DNA from: Collinsella aerofaciens
Lineage (GTDB): Bacteria > Actinomycetota > Coriobacteriia > Coriobacteriales > Coriobacteriaceae
Length of the DNA: 16,263 nucleotides
Assembly (NCBI GenBank): GCA_905213725.1
Contig: CAJMJM010000030.1
Coordinates: forward strand, 1-16,263
Direction of reading: 5' to 3'
The first letter of the stretch is position 1. Each line of letters starts with the position of its first letter. The notes beneath the pieces are model-generated. The model did not search any database, was not told where the DNA came from, and saw only the letters and a list, made by a program, of their open reading frames with translations. Positions 1 to 6,194 of the stretch are shown piece by piece. Position numbers and translations under genes: made by a program.

Positions 1-1
1 A

Positions 2-2230
2 AAGGGTTCCGTAATCCTGACGGCGACCAAGACCATCAAGGTTGCGGACGGCTTCGACCACACGACGAAGCCCGCGGACGGCGAGTTCACCTTCGACCTG
101 AAGGACGCTGCCGGCAACGTGCTCGACACCGCGAAGAACGATGCAAACGGCAAGGTCAGCTTCACGCGCGAGTTCCAGCTCTCCGACTTGGACGGCGCCG
201 CGAGCAAGGACTTCACCTACACCATCGTGGAGCAGCCGGGCGCGGAGCCGGGCATGGTCTATGACAGCCATCCCCTCACCTATACGGTGACGGTCACGGA
301 CGGCGGGAACGGAGCACTGAATGCGAAGGCGATCGTGACGAGCGCATCCGGCTCGGATACCTTCACCAACACCTACCAGCCGGCCGCGACCGGCCTGGCC
401 CTCGGTGCGCAGAAGAGCTATGTGAAGAAGGACGACAACACGCCGATCGTCCCCAAGTGCGGCGAGTTCACCTTCGATGTGTACGAGGGCAACCTGACGG
501 CTGAGCAGCTTGCCGGGGCCAAGCCCGTCCGGACCGCGACCAACGGCGCGGACGGAAGTGTTAACTTCGACGCCTTCTCCTACGCGAAGCCGGGCACGCA
601 CGAGTACACCATCGTGGAGCGGAAGGGTGATCTGGCCTACGTGACCTACGACGCCGCGGTGCACCATGCCGTGGTGACGGTTGCTGACAATGCCGGCACG
701 CTGCAGGCGAGCGTCGCCTACGACGGCACGAATGTCACGAAGCCCAGCTTCACCAACACCTACGAGGCACAGGCGACGGACTCCGGCGCGATCGCCCTCA
801 CCAAGAGCGTTGACGTGCACGACGGCAGCTATCAGCTAAAGGCGGGAGACTTCGCCTTCGAGCTGGTGGGGTCTGACGGCTCGGTGATCCAGACCCAGAA
901 GAACGATGCGCACGGCAAGGTTGCCTTCGACAAGCTGACCTTCGACCATGCGGGCACCTTTACCTACACGGTCCGCGAGGTGCAGCCGACGGGGGACGCG
1001 CCGGGCGTGCCGGGCGTGACCTACACCGGCAAGACGTACACCCTGACCTACGTGGTGAAGGACAACAACGACGGCAAGCTGGCGGTAGAGAGCTCCACGG
1101 CGAAGCCGAGCAAGGGCACCGAGAACGGCGTCACCCCCAACACCATGACGTTTGCGAACAGCTACCAGCCGGGCGCGACCTCCTACCAGATCTCCGGCAT
1201 CAAGGTGCTTGAGAATACCGATTCGGCCACCATGCGGACGCCCGCCGATGGCGAGTTCACGTTCGCGCTGATTGACGCGGCCACCGGGCAGGAGATTGAC
1301 CGGACCACGAACGCGGGTATCGCGTTTACCTTCAAGGCCATCTCGTACACTGCGACTGGTTCGCATACGTACCAGGTGAAGGAGGTTGCGGGCCAAGATG
1401 GCACCATCACTTACAGCGATGCGGTGTTGGATGTGACGGTGAGCGTGACCGACGACGGCAGCGGCCAGCTGACCGCGACGGCGAACAAGACGGCCGCGGA
1501 TCTGACCTTCACCAACATCTACACGCCGACGGCAACGACGGCGACGATTACCGGAACGAAGGCTCTGACCGGCCGCGACTTGGCCGAGGGTGTGTGCTCC
1601 TTCGACCTGATGTACGCCGACGGGTACGTGGTGCAGACGGTGCAGAACGGCGCCGACGGCACGTTTGGCTTCGCGCCGCTGCAGCTGGACAAGGTGGGGA
1701 CGTACGTCTACACCGTGTCCGAGCGGGCAGGGGCGACGGCGAACGGCGTCACCTACGACACGACGGTCTTTACCGCGACGGTGACGGTGACGGAGAATGC
1801 GGAGACGCACGCGCTGGAGGCGCAGGTTGCCTACAGCAAGGGCGGCAAGGCTGCGGATGCGGTGGCATTCAGCAACAGCTACGCGCCGGCCGCGACTGAG
1901 GTGAAGCTGGGGGCCTCCAAGGTGCTGAGCGGCGAAGACCTTAAGGAAGGGCAGTTCTCCTTCCAGCTGAAGGATGCCGACGGCAAGGTGCTGCAGACCG
2001 CCAAGAACGCGGCGGACGGCACGGTGGGCTTCGAGGCGATCTCGTACGACAAGCCCGGGACGTACGCCTACAGCATCTCCGAGGTGGACGACGGTCAGAA
2101 GAACGTGACGTACGACGCGGCCGAGCACCGGGTAACGGTGACGGTGACGGACGACGGTGCGGGCCATCTGGTGGCGACGGTAACCTATGACGGTGACGTG
2201 GCGCCGGTGTTCAAGAACACGTACACGCCG
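2..2230 (+). repeat. Six tandem Ig-like/isopeptide domain repeats (protein level)
   Basis: Approximate domain limits are 2-388, 389-778, 779-1177, 1178-1534, 1535-1894 and 1895-2230. The shared pattern is: Lys strand; G-x-F-x-F; an N-x-x-G-x-x-x-F turn (KNDANGKVSF, QNGADGTFGF, KNAADGTVGF); GT-x-x-Y plus the Glu strand; VTYD; a V-T-V-T-D-hydrophobic strand; and F-x-N-x-Y. The repeats are clear in protein but diverged in DNA, so this is an old domain array rather than recent duplication. The third domain is longest, with an extra Gly/Pro-rich loop before its VTY strand. Confidence 0.85.
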
Positions 2231-2416
2231 CCGACCACCCCGCCGGTCAACCCGCCGACGGAGCCGCCCACCAACCCACCGGTGTCGAAGGAGGAGAAGC
2301 CGGGTCTGCCGAACATGGGCGATACCAGCTTGTCGCCGATGGCCCTGGGTGGCATCGCGGGCGGCGCGGTGGTGCTGATCGCCGCAGGCGTGATTCTGCG
2401 GCGCCGGAACCGGTAA
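2..2416 (+). CDS. Sortase-anchored surface protein with six pilin isopeptide-type domains (5' end missing)
   Basis: The reading frame is open from base 2, so the start and any signal peptide lie outside the window; about 804 residues are visible. They form six tandem domains of roughly 112-133 residues resembling the Spy0128/FctA pilin isopeptide-linkage family. Each carries a Lys in the first strand (as in LTKSVD, ASKVLSG), a Glu in a Y-T/S-hydrophobic-x-E strand (YTIVEQ, YTVREV, YSISEV) and an Asn in a closing F-x-N-x-Y strand (FTNTY, FANSY, FKNTY). This is the Lys-Glu-Asn set that forms internal isopeptide bonds in that family. A Pro/Thr linker, LPNMG, a hydrophobic helix and a tail RRRNR complete a cell-wall sorting signal. 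By inference it is a rigid extracellular stalk, adhesin or pilus subunit on the envelope. No sortase gene is in the window. The only two Cys residues (KCGEF near base 460, GVCSF near 1597) sit at similar positions in domains 2 and 5. Confidence 0.88.
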   Translation, partial: KGSVILTATKTIKVADGFDHTTKPADGEFTFDLKDAAGNVLDTAKNDANGKVSFTREFQLSDLDGAASKDFTYTIVEQPGAEPGMVYDSHPLTYTVTVTDGGNGALNAKAIVTSASGSDTFTNTYQPAATGLALGAQKSYVKKDDNTPIVPKCGEFTFDVYEGNLTAEQLAGAKPVRTATNGADGSVNFDAFSYAKPGTHEYTIVERKGDLAYVTYDAAVHHAVVTVADNAGTLQASVAYDGTNVTKPSFTNTYEAQATDSGAIALTKSVDVHDGSYQLKAGDFAFELVGSDGSVIQTQKNDAHGKVAFDKLTFDHAGTFTYTVREVQPTGDAPGVPGVTYTGKTYTLTYVVKDNNDGKLAVESSTAKPSKGTENGVTPNTMTFANSYQPGATSYQISGIKVLENTDSATMRTPADGEFTFALIDAATGQEIDRTTNAGIAFTFKAISYTATGSHTYQVKEVAGQDGTITYSDAVLDVTVSVTDDGSGQLTATANKTAADLTFTNIYTPTATTATITGTKALTGRDLAEGVCSFDLMYADGYVVQTVQNGADGTFGFAPLQLDKVGTYVYTVSERAGATANGVTYDTTVFTATVTVTENAETHALEAQVAYSKGGKAADAVAFSNSYAPAATEVKLGASKVLSGEDLKEGQFSFQLKDADGKVLQTAKNAADGTVGFEAISYDKPGTYAYSISEVDDGQKNVTYDAAEHRVTVTVTDDGAGHLVATVTYDGDVAPVFKNTYTPPTTPPVNPPTEPPTNPPVSKEEKPGLPNMGDTSLSPMALGGIAGGAVVLIAAGVILRRRNR
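2306..2413 (+). other. Cell-wall sorting signal with atypical LPNMG motif
   Basis: The C-terminus reads LPNMGD, then a Gly/Ala/Val/Ile-rich membrane helix, then RRRNR and the stop. The layout matches LPXTG substrates of sortases, but the fourth residue is Met (ATG, 2315-2317) instead of Thr. One C-to-T transition from ACG would produce this change. Whether the cognate sortase accepts Met is not known from the sequence. Confidence 0.85.
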
Positions 2417-2445
2417 CTGCGGCGGCCGAGAAGGGCTTTGATTGA

Positions 2446-2482
2446 GGGCGGGTGGTCGCAGGGCGCGGCCACCCGCCCTTTT
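2446..2482 (+). terminator. Rho-independent terminator after the surface-protein gene
   Basis: A perfect 10-bp stem (GGGCGGGTGG at 2446-2455 with CCACCCGCCC at 2469-2478) encloses a 13-nt loop and is followed directly by TTTT. It lies 30 bases after the stop codon. Confidence 0.9.
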
Positions 2483-2497
2483 CGGTGAAAGGCTATG

Positions 2498-2650
2498 TTA
2501 GCCCGCCGTTTGCACGTCCGGCTCCGGATGGAACTCGTACTCCGGCTCCATCATCTTCTTCCAGGTCTTCCTGTAGCGCCCGTCCTCGAGCTGCTCGCGC
2601 ATGAGCGGCGTCCTGTTCCCGTCGCGCCTACCTCCAAGGCATCCGCTTCC
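2498..2650 (-). pseudogene. Possible 3' remnant of an unidentified gene
   Basis: The minus frame from 2650 down to the TAA at 2500-2498 is open. From the Met at 2602 it reads MREQLEDGRYRKTWKKMM, then an acidic, aromatic stretch (EPEYEFHPEPD), then a stop. Codons in this part mostly end in G or C, as expected of coding sequence here, and the composition looks like a genuine protein C-terminus. Upstream of 2602 the frame becomes low-complexity and meets a stop at 2653-2651, so no full gene exists. I do not recognise the family. It could also be chance in GC-rich DNA. The neighbouring stretch 2483-2978 holds no complete gene that I can support. Confidence 0.35.
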
Positions 2651-2679
2651 TCATCGCCCTGCTCCACACGCTCTAGAAG

Positions 2680-2758
2680 CCCGGAAAAGCTGCACGAAGC
2701 AGCCATCTGGACCCGGAAAAGCTGCAAATCTAGGCCAAATACACCCGGAAAAGCTGCA
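2680..2758. repeat. Three 15-bp direct repeats at exact 32-bp period
   Basis: CCCGGAAAAGCTGCA occurs perfectly at 2680-2694, 2712-2726 and 2744-2758, separated by two unrelated 17-base spacers. Copies two and three extend to ACCCGGAAAAGCTGCAAA. The array lies between the decayed region and the prfA leader. The repeat is not palindromic, is too short for a normal CRISPR repeat, and has no cas genes nearby. It may be a protein-binding array or a genome-wide repeat family. Confidence 0.8.
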
Positions 2759-2870
2759 AACCGCAGGTGAAGGAGTTACATTCCGTGCGGGTTATATGCA
2801 GGTATGCCTGCGCACGCTATCATGTATGGGTTAGACCGCAACTATGTACCCCATACGCGAAGGGATGCGC

Positions 2871-2897
2871 ATGTATCTGAAGATCGACATGTTCTAG
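2871..2897 (+). other. Possible 8-residue upstream ORF in the prfA leader
   Basis: ATG at 2871 opens MYLKIDMF and a TAG stop at 2895-2897. An AAGGG-type ribosome binding site (2860-2864) lies 6 bases upstream. It ends 81 bases before prfA. A 7-bp inverted repeat (GTATGGG 2824-2830, CCCATAC 2850-2856) sits just upstream. It may be a leader peptide, a decayed gene start, or chance. Confidence 0.3.
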
Positions 2898-2978
2898 CTG
2901 GGCTTACCCCCGCAGTGGCGCCGCGCGCCCCATCAACTCTGCCGATTTTCACCTTCACGCACATAAAGGAGTCCCGCC

Positions 2979-4046
2979 ATGCGCGACAAGCTCGAAAAGA
3001 TTATTAAGGCCTACGAGGAGCTCGAGAAGAAGCTCTCCGACCCGGCCGTCGCCTCCGACATCAAGGAGTTCACGCGTCTCAACAAGGAGTACGCACACCA
3101 GTCCGACCTCATCGCCGCCTCGCGCGAGTACATCGGCGCGCTCGATGACATCGAGGCCGCCAAGGAGATGCTCCGCGACACCAGCGATGCGGACGAGAAG
3201 GAGATGCTCCAGATGGACATCTCCGAGAACGAGGAAAAGCTCCCACAGCTCGAGGAAGACATCAAGTACATGCTCATCCCGAGCGACCCCAACGACGACA
3301 AGAACACCATCGTCGAGATCCGCTCCGCCGCCGGTGGCGACGAGGCCGCCATCTTTGCCGGCGATCTGTACAAGATGTACCAGCGCTTCTGCGAGTCGCG
3401 TGGTTGGAAGACCACGGTGCTCGATTCCAGCCCCAGCGAGGCTGGCGGCTTTAAGTCCATCGAGTTCAAGGTCGAGGGCGACCGCGTCTACTCCGTCATG
3501 AAGTACGAGTCCGGCGTGCACCGCGTCCAGCGTGTCCCCAAGACCGAGTCCCAGGGCCGTATCCAGACTTCCACGGCTACCGTCGCCGTGCTTCCCGAGG
3601 CCGAGGAGATCGACGTCCAGATTAACCAGTCCGATCTGCGCATCGACACCTACTGTGCTTCCGGCCCTGGCGGTCAGTGCGTTAACACTACCTACTCCGC
3701 CGTGCGCATTACCCACCTGCCCACCAACACCGTGGTGCAGTCGCAGGAGCAGCGCTCCCAGATTCAGAACCGCGAGGTCTGCATGCAGATGCTGCGCGCC
3801 CGTCTGTACGAGATGGAGCTCGAGAAGCAGCAGGCCGAGCTCGGTGCCGAGCGTCAGAGCCAGATCGGCCACGGCAACCGTTCCGAGAAGATCCGTACCT
3901 ACAACCAGCCCCAGGACCGTGTGACCGATCACCGCATCGGCTTCAACTCCACCTACAACGGCGTGCTTCTGGGCGACCAGCTCGGCACCGTCATCGAGGC
4001 CCTCGCCGCCGCCGAGCGAGCCGAGAAGCTGGCACAGGCTGTGTAG
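2979..4046 (+). CDS. prfA: Peptide chain release factor 1
   Basis: This cytoplasmic class-I release factor reads UAA and UAG in the ribosomal A site and triggers peptide release. The product has 355 residues, the usual RF1 length. The N-terminus is a helical domain (about 1-100). The codon-recognition tripeptide is the P-x-T form at residues 187-189 (PKT, in VPKTESQGRIQTS), which marks RF1 rather than RF2. The catalytic GGQ is at 231-233 inside GPGGQCVNTTYSAVRITH, and the conserved SEKIRTYNQPQDRVTDHR lies at 302-319. ATG at 2979 is preceded by AAAGGA (2965-2970) at 8-nt spacing. The gene encoding its modifying enzyme, prmC, follows after a terminator and about 630 bp, so the two are not obviously one transcript. 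The rpmE gene often found upstream of prfA is absent. Confidence 0.97.
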   Translation: MRDKLEKIIKAYEELEKKLSDPAVASDIKEFTRLNKEYAHQSDLIAASREYIGALDDIEAAKEMLRDTSDADEKEMLQMDISENEEKLPQLEEDIKYMLIPSDPNDDKNTIVEIRSAAGGDEAAIFAGDLYKMYQRFCESRGWKTTVLDSSPSEAGGFKSIEFKVEGDRVYSVMKYESGVHRVQRVPKTESQGRIQTSTATVAVLPEAEEIDVQINQSDLRIDTYCASGPGGQCVNTTYSAVRITHLPTNTVVQSQEQRSQIQNREVCMQMLRARLYEMELEKQQAELGAERQSQIGHGNRSEKIRTYNQPQDRVTDHRIGFNSTYNGVLLGDQLGTVIEALAAAERAEKLAQAV

Positions 4047-4049
4047 GTT

Positions 4050-4071
4050 CCGCCGTTCTACCGAACGGCGG
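4050..4071. repeat. Perfect inverted repeat just after prfA
   Basis: CCGCCGTTC (4050-4058), a TACC loop and GAACGGCGG (4063-4071) form a strong 9-bp hairpin 3 bases after the stop codon. It has no T-tract, so it may stabilise the mRNA 3' end or assist the terminator about 50 bases downstream. Confidence 0.6.
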
Positions 4072-4121
4072 ACCAGCCGACGCTGCGCGGGCCGCATTTG
4101 GACAATCTGACGTTCAACTTC

Positions 4122-4156
4122 AAGGGCGCGACCAGAAGGTCAGCGCCCTTTCGTTT
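4122..4156 (+). terminator. Rho-independent terminator of prfA
   Basis: AAGGGCGC-GACC pairs with GGTC-A-GCGCCCTT, a 12-bp stem with one bulged A and an AGAA loop, followed by TTCGTTT. The stem is also flanked by an inverted pair CGCATTTG (4093-4100) and CAAATGCG (4172-4179). Confidence 0.75.
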
Positions 4157-4258
4157 CACGTCACCTTGTCTCAAATGCGACCCGCTCGCTGTCCGTCCTC
4201 TACCTGCGGCGCTGCCTTGCTCCGGATGCGGTATGCTCAACCTGCGGCGCCTTAGAGG

Positions 4259-4287
4259 TAGTCATTGGGGACGTTCTTAAATGACTA
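4259..4287. repeat. REP-like palindromic element
   Basis: TAGTCATT (4259-4266) pairs with AATGACTA (4280-4287) around a loop beginning GGGGACGTTCT. Hairpins with a GGGGAC-type core are a pattern I associate with REP sequences mobilised by RAYT (IS200-like) transposases. That assignment is from memory. No transposase is in the window. Confidence 0.45.
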
Positions 4288-4397
4288 GGTTGGGCACATT
4301 GCTTTGAGATGTTATTCAATCGGCTTTGATGGCCATGAAGTCGGCTACCTGCTCAAAGAAATTAGCGGCATTCATCTGCTATTGAAAATAATGCTCG

Positions 4398-4430
4398 AAA
4401 AATCGTTCAAGAAGTCGCGGGGCGATTTTT
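4398..4430. repeat. A/T-rich inverted repeat, possible bidirectional terminator
   Basis: AAAAATCG (4398-4405) and CGATTTTT (4423-4430) form an 8-bp stem around 17 bases; the T-run ends the second arm. There is no gene immediately upstream on either strand, so its role is unclear. Confidence 0.3.
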
Positions 4431-4603
4431 GATGCGTCGCGCGTCAAGTGATTTGGCAAGTTCTTGGTTAGATATTGGTTAGTTTTGGGGCAACCTTGCC
4501 AAAAGCTTGACGAATGCAAATCTAGACGTCGGCGAATGAACACTTTGAGCGAGCTCGGTGCAAAAATCTGGGCTGATTCTCGATAATCGCCTTCAATCGT
4601 CCC

Positions 4604-4630
4604 TTGCCAAGCGCTGGCCTCGCGTACAAT
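4604..4630 (+). promoter_or_regulatory. Probable prmC promoter
   Basis: TTGCCA (4604-4609) and TACAAT (4625-4630) form a sigma-A-like pair with a short 15-base spacer. Transcription would begin near 4637, leaving a leader of about 40 bases. The same octamer CGTACAAT recurs ahead of the ATP synthase genes, which supports the -10 call. Confidence 0.55.
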
Positions 4631-4678
4631 CTGCTCCGACATTCGCGCGCCGTCCGGCGCTTAAGAGGGGAGGGCCCC

Positions 4679-5929
4679 ATGGCAAACGAGATTTGGACCA
4701 TCAAGCGTTGTCTCGAGTGGACCAAGGAGTACCTGGCCGAGCGCGGCGAGGAGCACCCCCGTCTTTCTGCCGAGTGGCTGCTGTGCGCCGCCACGGGCCT
4801 GGCGCGCATTGACCTATATATGCGCATGGACGAGACGCTTAACGCGGCTCAGCTCGAGACCATGCACGCGGCCGTTGTTCGTCGCGCTAAAGGTGAACCG
4901 CTGCAGTACATCACCGGCAGCACGCAGTTTCGCATGATCGACGTCACGTGCGCCCCCGGCGTGCTCATTCCGCGTCCCGAGACCGAGATGCTCGTCGAGG
5001 AAGTCCTCAATTATCTGGATGCCGAGGTGCTGAGCCCCGAGGCTGCCGCCCGTCAGCGCGTTGAGCTGCCCTGGAACGATGAGGTTGAGGAGGCACGCAA
5101 GGCCGAGGCCGCGCTGGCAGACGAACGCGCGACCGCCGAGCGCCGTGCCGCTAACCTGACGGCCGCCGACGAGGCGGCGCTGGGCGGCGATGTGCTGGGC
5201 AGCCGTGCCTATGCCGAGGAGCTGGCCGACCGCGAGGCCGAGGAAGCCGCCGCGCAGGCAGCAGAAGCCGAAGCCGCGGAAGCCGCCGAGCCCGAGCTCG
5301 ACGAATACGGCAGCGCCATCGAGGGTGCCGACCAGGAGACGGCTTCAGCTCAGGATGCCGCTTCGCCTGCCCCAGCCGAGCCCCGCATCGCCCGCGTTCT
5401 CGAGGTCGGCTGCGGCACGGGCTGCATTTCGCTCTCCCTTGCCTGGGAGCGCCGCGGCCACATTACCTGCACCGCCACCGATATCGAGCCGCGCGCTATC
5501 GATTTGGCCACCAAAAACCGCGATGCGCTTGGCCTCACGTCCGACGAGGTCGCCTTTAGTCTCACCAACCTGGTGAGTTCTATTCCCCGCGAAGAGTGGG
5601 GCACCTTCGACGTGCTTGTCTCCAACCCACCTTACATCCCGACCGGCGTCATGCGCTCGCTGCCGCACGAGGTCAAGGATTTTGAGCCCGACCTGGCGCT
5701 CGAGGGCGGCGCCGACGGCCTCGATATCTTCCGCCGCCTGCTCAATGCGGCGCCTTACATGCTGCGCGCCGGCGGCCTGTTTGCCTGCGAGCTCTACGAG
5801 GGTGCCCTCGATGCCGCGGCCGAGCTCTGTCGCCAGGCAGGCCTTTCGGACGTGCGTATCGTCCATGACCTCACCGATCGCCCCCGCATCGTCCGAGCCA
5901 TCGTCACCGAGCCCAAACAGCGCCAGTAA
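4679..5929 (+). CDS. prmC: Peptide chain release factor N5-glutamine methyltransferase, with large insertion
   Basis: PrmC (HemK) uses S-adenosylmethionine to methylate the GGQ glutamine of RF1 and RF2 in the cytoplasm. The 416-residue product has the helical N-terminal domain (about 1-105; KGEPLQYITG at 71-80 and LIPRPETE at 96-103). The Rossmann methyltransferase domain follows, with SAM motif VLEVGCGTG (240-248) and substrate-binding NPPY (316-319). Family members are usually about 280-290 residues. The excess is residues ~114-236, rich in Ala and Glu, between the N-terminal domain and the SAM motif. ATG at 4679 is chosen because GAGGGGAGG (4665-4673) lies just upstream; the frame opens further back at TTG 4604, but that codon overlaps the promoter. 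The gene is monocistronic or weakly linked to hicA, which has its own promoter. Function is secure from the motifs; the role of the insertion is unknown. Confidence 0.95.
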   Translation: MANEIWTIKRCLEWTKEYLAERGEEHPRLSAEWLLCAATGLARIDLYMRMDETLNAAQLETMHAAVVRRAKGEPLQYITGSTQFRMIDVTCAPGVLIPRPETEMLVEEVLNYLDAEVLSPEAAARQRVELPWNDEVEEARKAEAALADERATAERRAANLTAADEAALGGDVLGSRAYAEELADREAEEAAAQAAEAEAAEAAEPELDEYGSAIEGADQETASAQDAASPAPAEPRIARVLEVGCGTGCISLSLAWERRGHITCTATDIEPRAIDLATKNRDALGLTSDEVAFSLTNLVSSIPREEWGTFDVLVSNPPYIPTGVMRSLPHEVKDFEPDLALEGGADGLDIFRRLLNAAPYMLRAGGLFACELYEGALDAAAELCRQAGLSDVRIVHDLTDRPRIVRAIVTEPKQRQ

Positions 5930-5943
5930 TATTTATTAACTGG

Positions 5944-5973
5944 TTAGCAAAAATTATAAAGTAGTTTATAATT
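5944..5973 (+). promoter_or_regulatory. hicAB promoter with overlapping palindromic operator
   Basis: TTAGCA (5944-5949) and a consensus TATAAT (5967-5972) are 17 bases apart. A perfect palindrome covers the -10: AATTATAAA (5952-5960), GTAG, TTTATAATT (5965-5973). HicB antitoxins commonly repress their own operons, so this is the likely HicB (or HicAB complex) site. Confidence 0.7.
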
Positions 5974-5997
5974 AGGACGGCTGAAAGAGGTCGGCCC

Positions 5998-6183
5998 ATG
6001 CAACCTCCTACCTTTCGGGAAATCATTGCCCTACTCAAGCACGATGGATTCGTGAAGGTCGCGCAAGTCGGTAGTCATGCTAAGTATGTTTCTGGTGACC
6101 GTGTTGTCACCGTGAACGGCTCTGGTGGTGATCGACCAAAGAAGGGCACGTGGGCAAGTATTCGTCGCCAAGCTGAATGGTAG
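5998..6183 (+). CDS. hicA: HicA-family mRNA interferase toxin
   Basis: This 61-residue protein matches the HicA (YcfA-like) double-stranded-RNA-binding fold. Its N-terminus is TFREIIALLKHDGFV; the catalytic His (H27) lies in GSHAKY, where the family has GSHHKF; and the C-terminus GTWASIRRQAEW matches the family's GT-x-x-S-I-x-R-Q. The family cleaves mRNA and blocks translation when free of antitoxin. ATG 5998 has AGAGG (5986-5990) at 7-nt spacing. The antitoxin gene follows after 11 bases, giving the usual toxin-first HicAB order. His and the C-terminal motif are intact, so the toxin is probably functional. The pair sits between prmC and the YrdC gene, an ordinarily conserved neighbourhood, suggesting later insertion. 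Confidence 0.9.
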   Translation: MQPPTFREIIALLKHDGFVKVAQVGSHAKYVSGDRVVTVNGSGGDRPKKGTWASIRRQAEW

Positions 6184-6194
6184 TTGGAGGCAAA

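Larger units (their letters stand above)
4157..4603. other. Lower-GC intergenic island without a supported gene
   Basis: About 450 bases between the prfA terminator and the prmC promoter are visibly richer in A+T than the genes around them. They contain a direct repeat ACCTGCGGCGC (4202-4212, 4240-4250), the REP-like hairpin at 4259-4287, a doubled TTGGTTAG (about 4464-4483) and an A/T-rich inverted repeat (4398-4430). One minus-strand frame (4642-4379, 87 codons) is open, but it lacks a ribosome binding site and known motifs and overlaps the prmC promoter, so I do not call it a gene. Confidence 0.5.

Noticed and set aside
2680..2758. CRISPR array
   Set aside because: The repeat is only 15 bp, the spacers 17 bp, there are three copies and no cas genes.
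2495..2834. Plus-strand frames at 2495-2770 and 2601-2834 as genes
   Set aside because: Both run through the 15-bp repeats and the minus-strand remnant, with low-complexity Ser/Pro/Lys content and no ribosome binding site.
836..4097. Long minus-strand frames opposite the pilin gene (836-2167) and prfA (2955-4097)
   Set aside because: They mirror strongly coding plus-strand genes, have Arg/Val/His/Leu-rich shadow compositions, no motifs and no credible ribosome binding sites.
4379..4642. 87-codon minus-strand gene
   Set aside because: No Shine-Dalgarno, no recognised motif, and its start overlaps the prmC promoter; kept only as an observation.
4604..4678. Upstream TTG start for prmC
   Set aside because: It coincides with the -35 of the likely promoter, while ATG 4679 has GAGGGGAGG just upstream.
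6177..6194. ATG 6177 as hicB start
   Set aside because: The strong TTGGAGG site lies downstream of it and fits ATG 6195.
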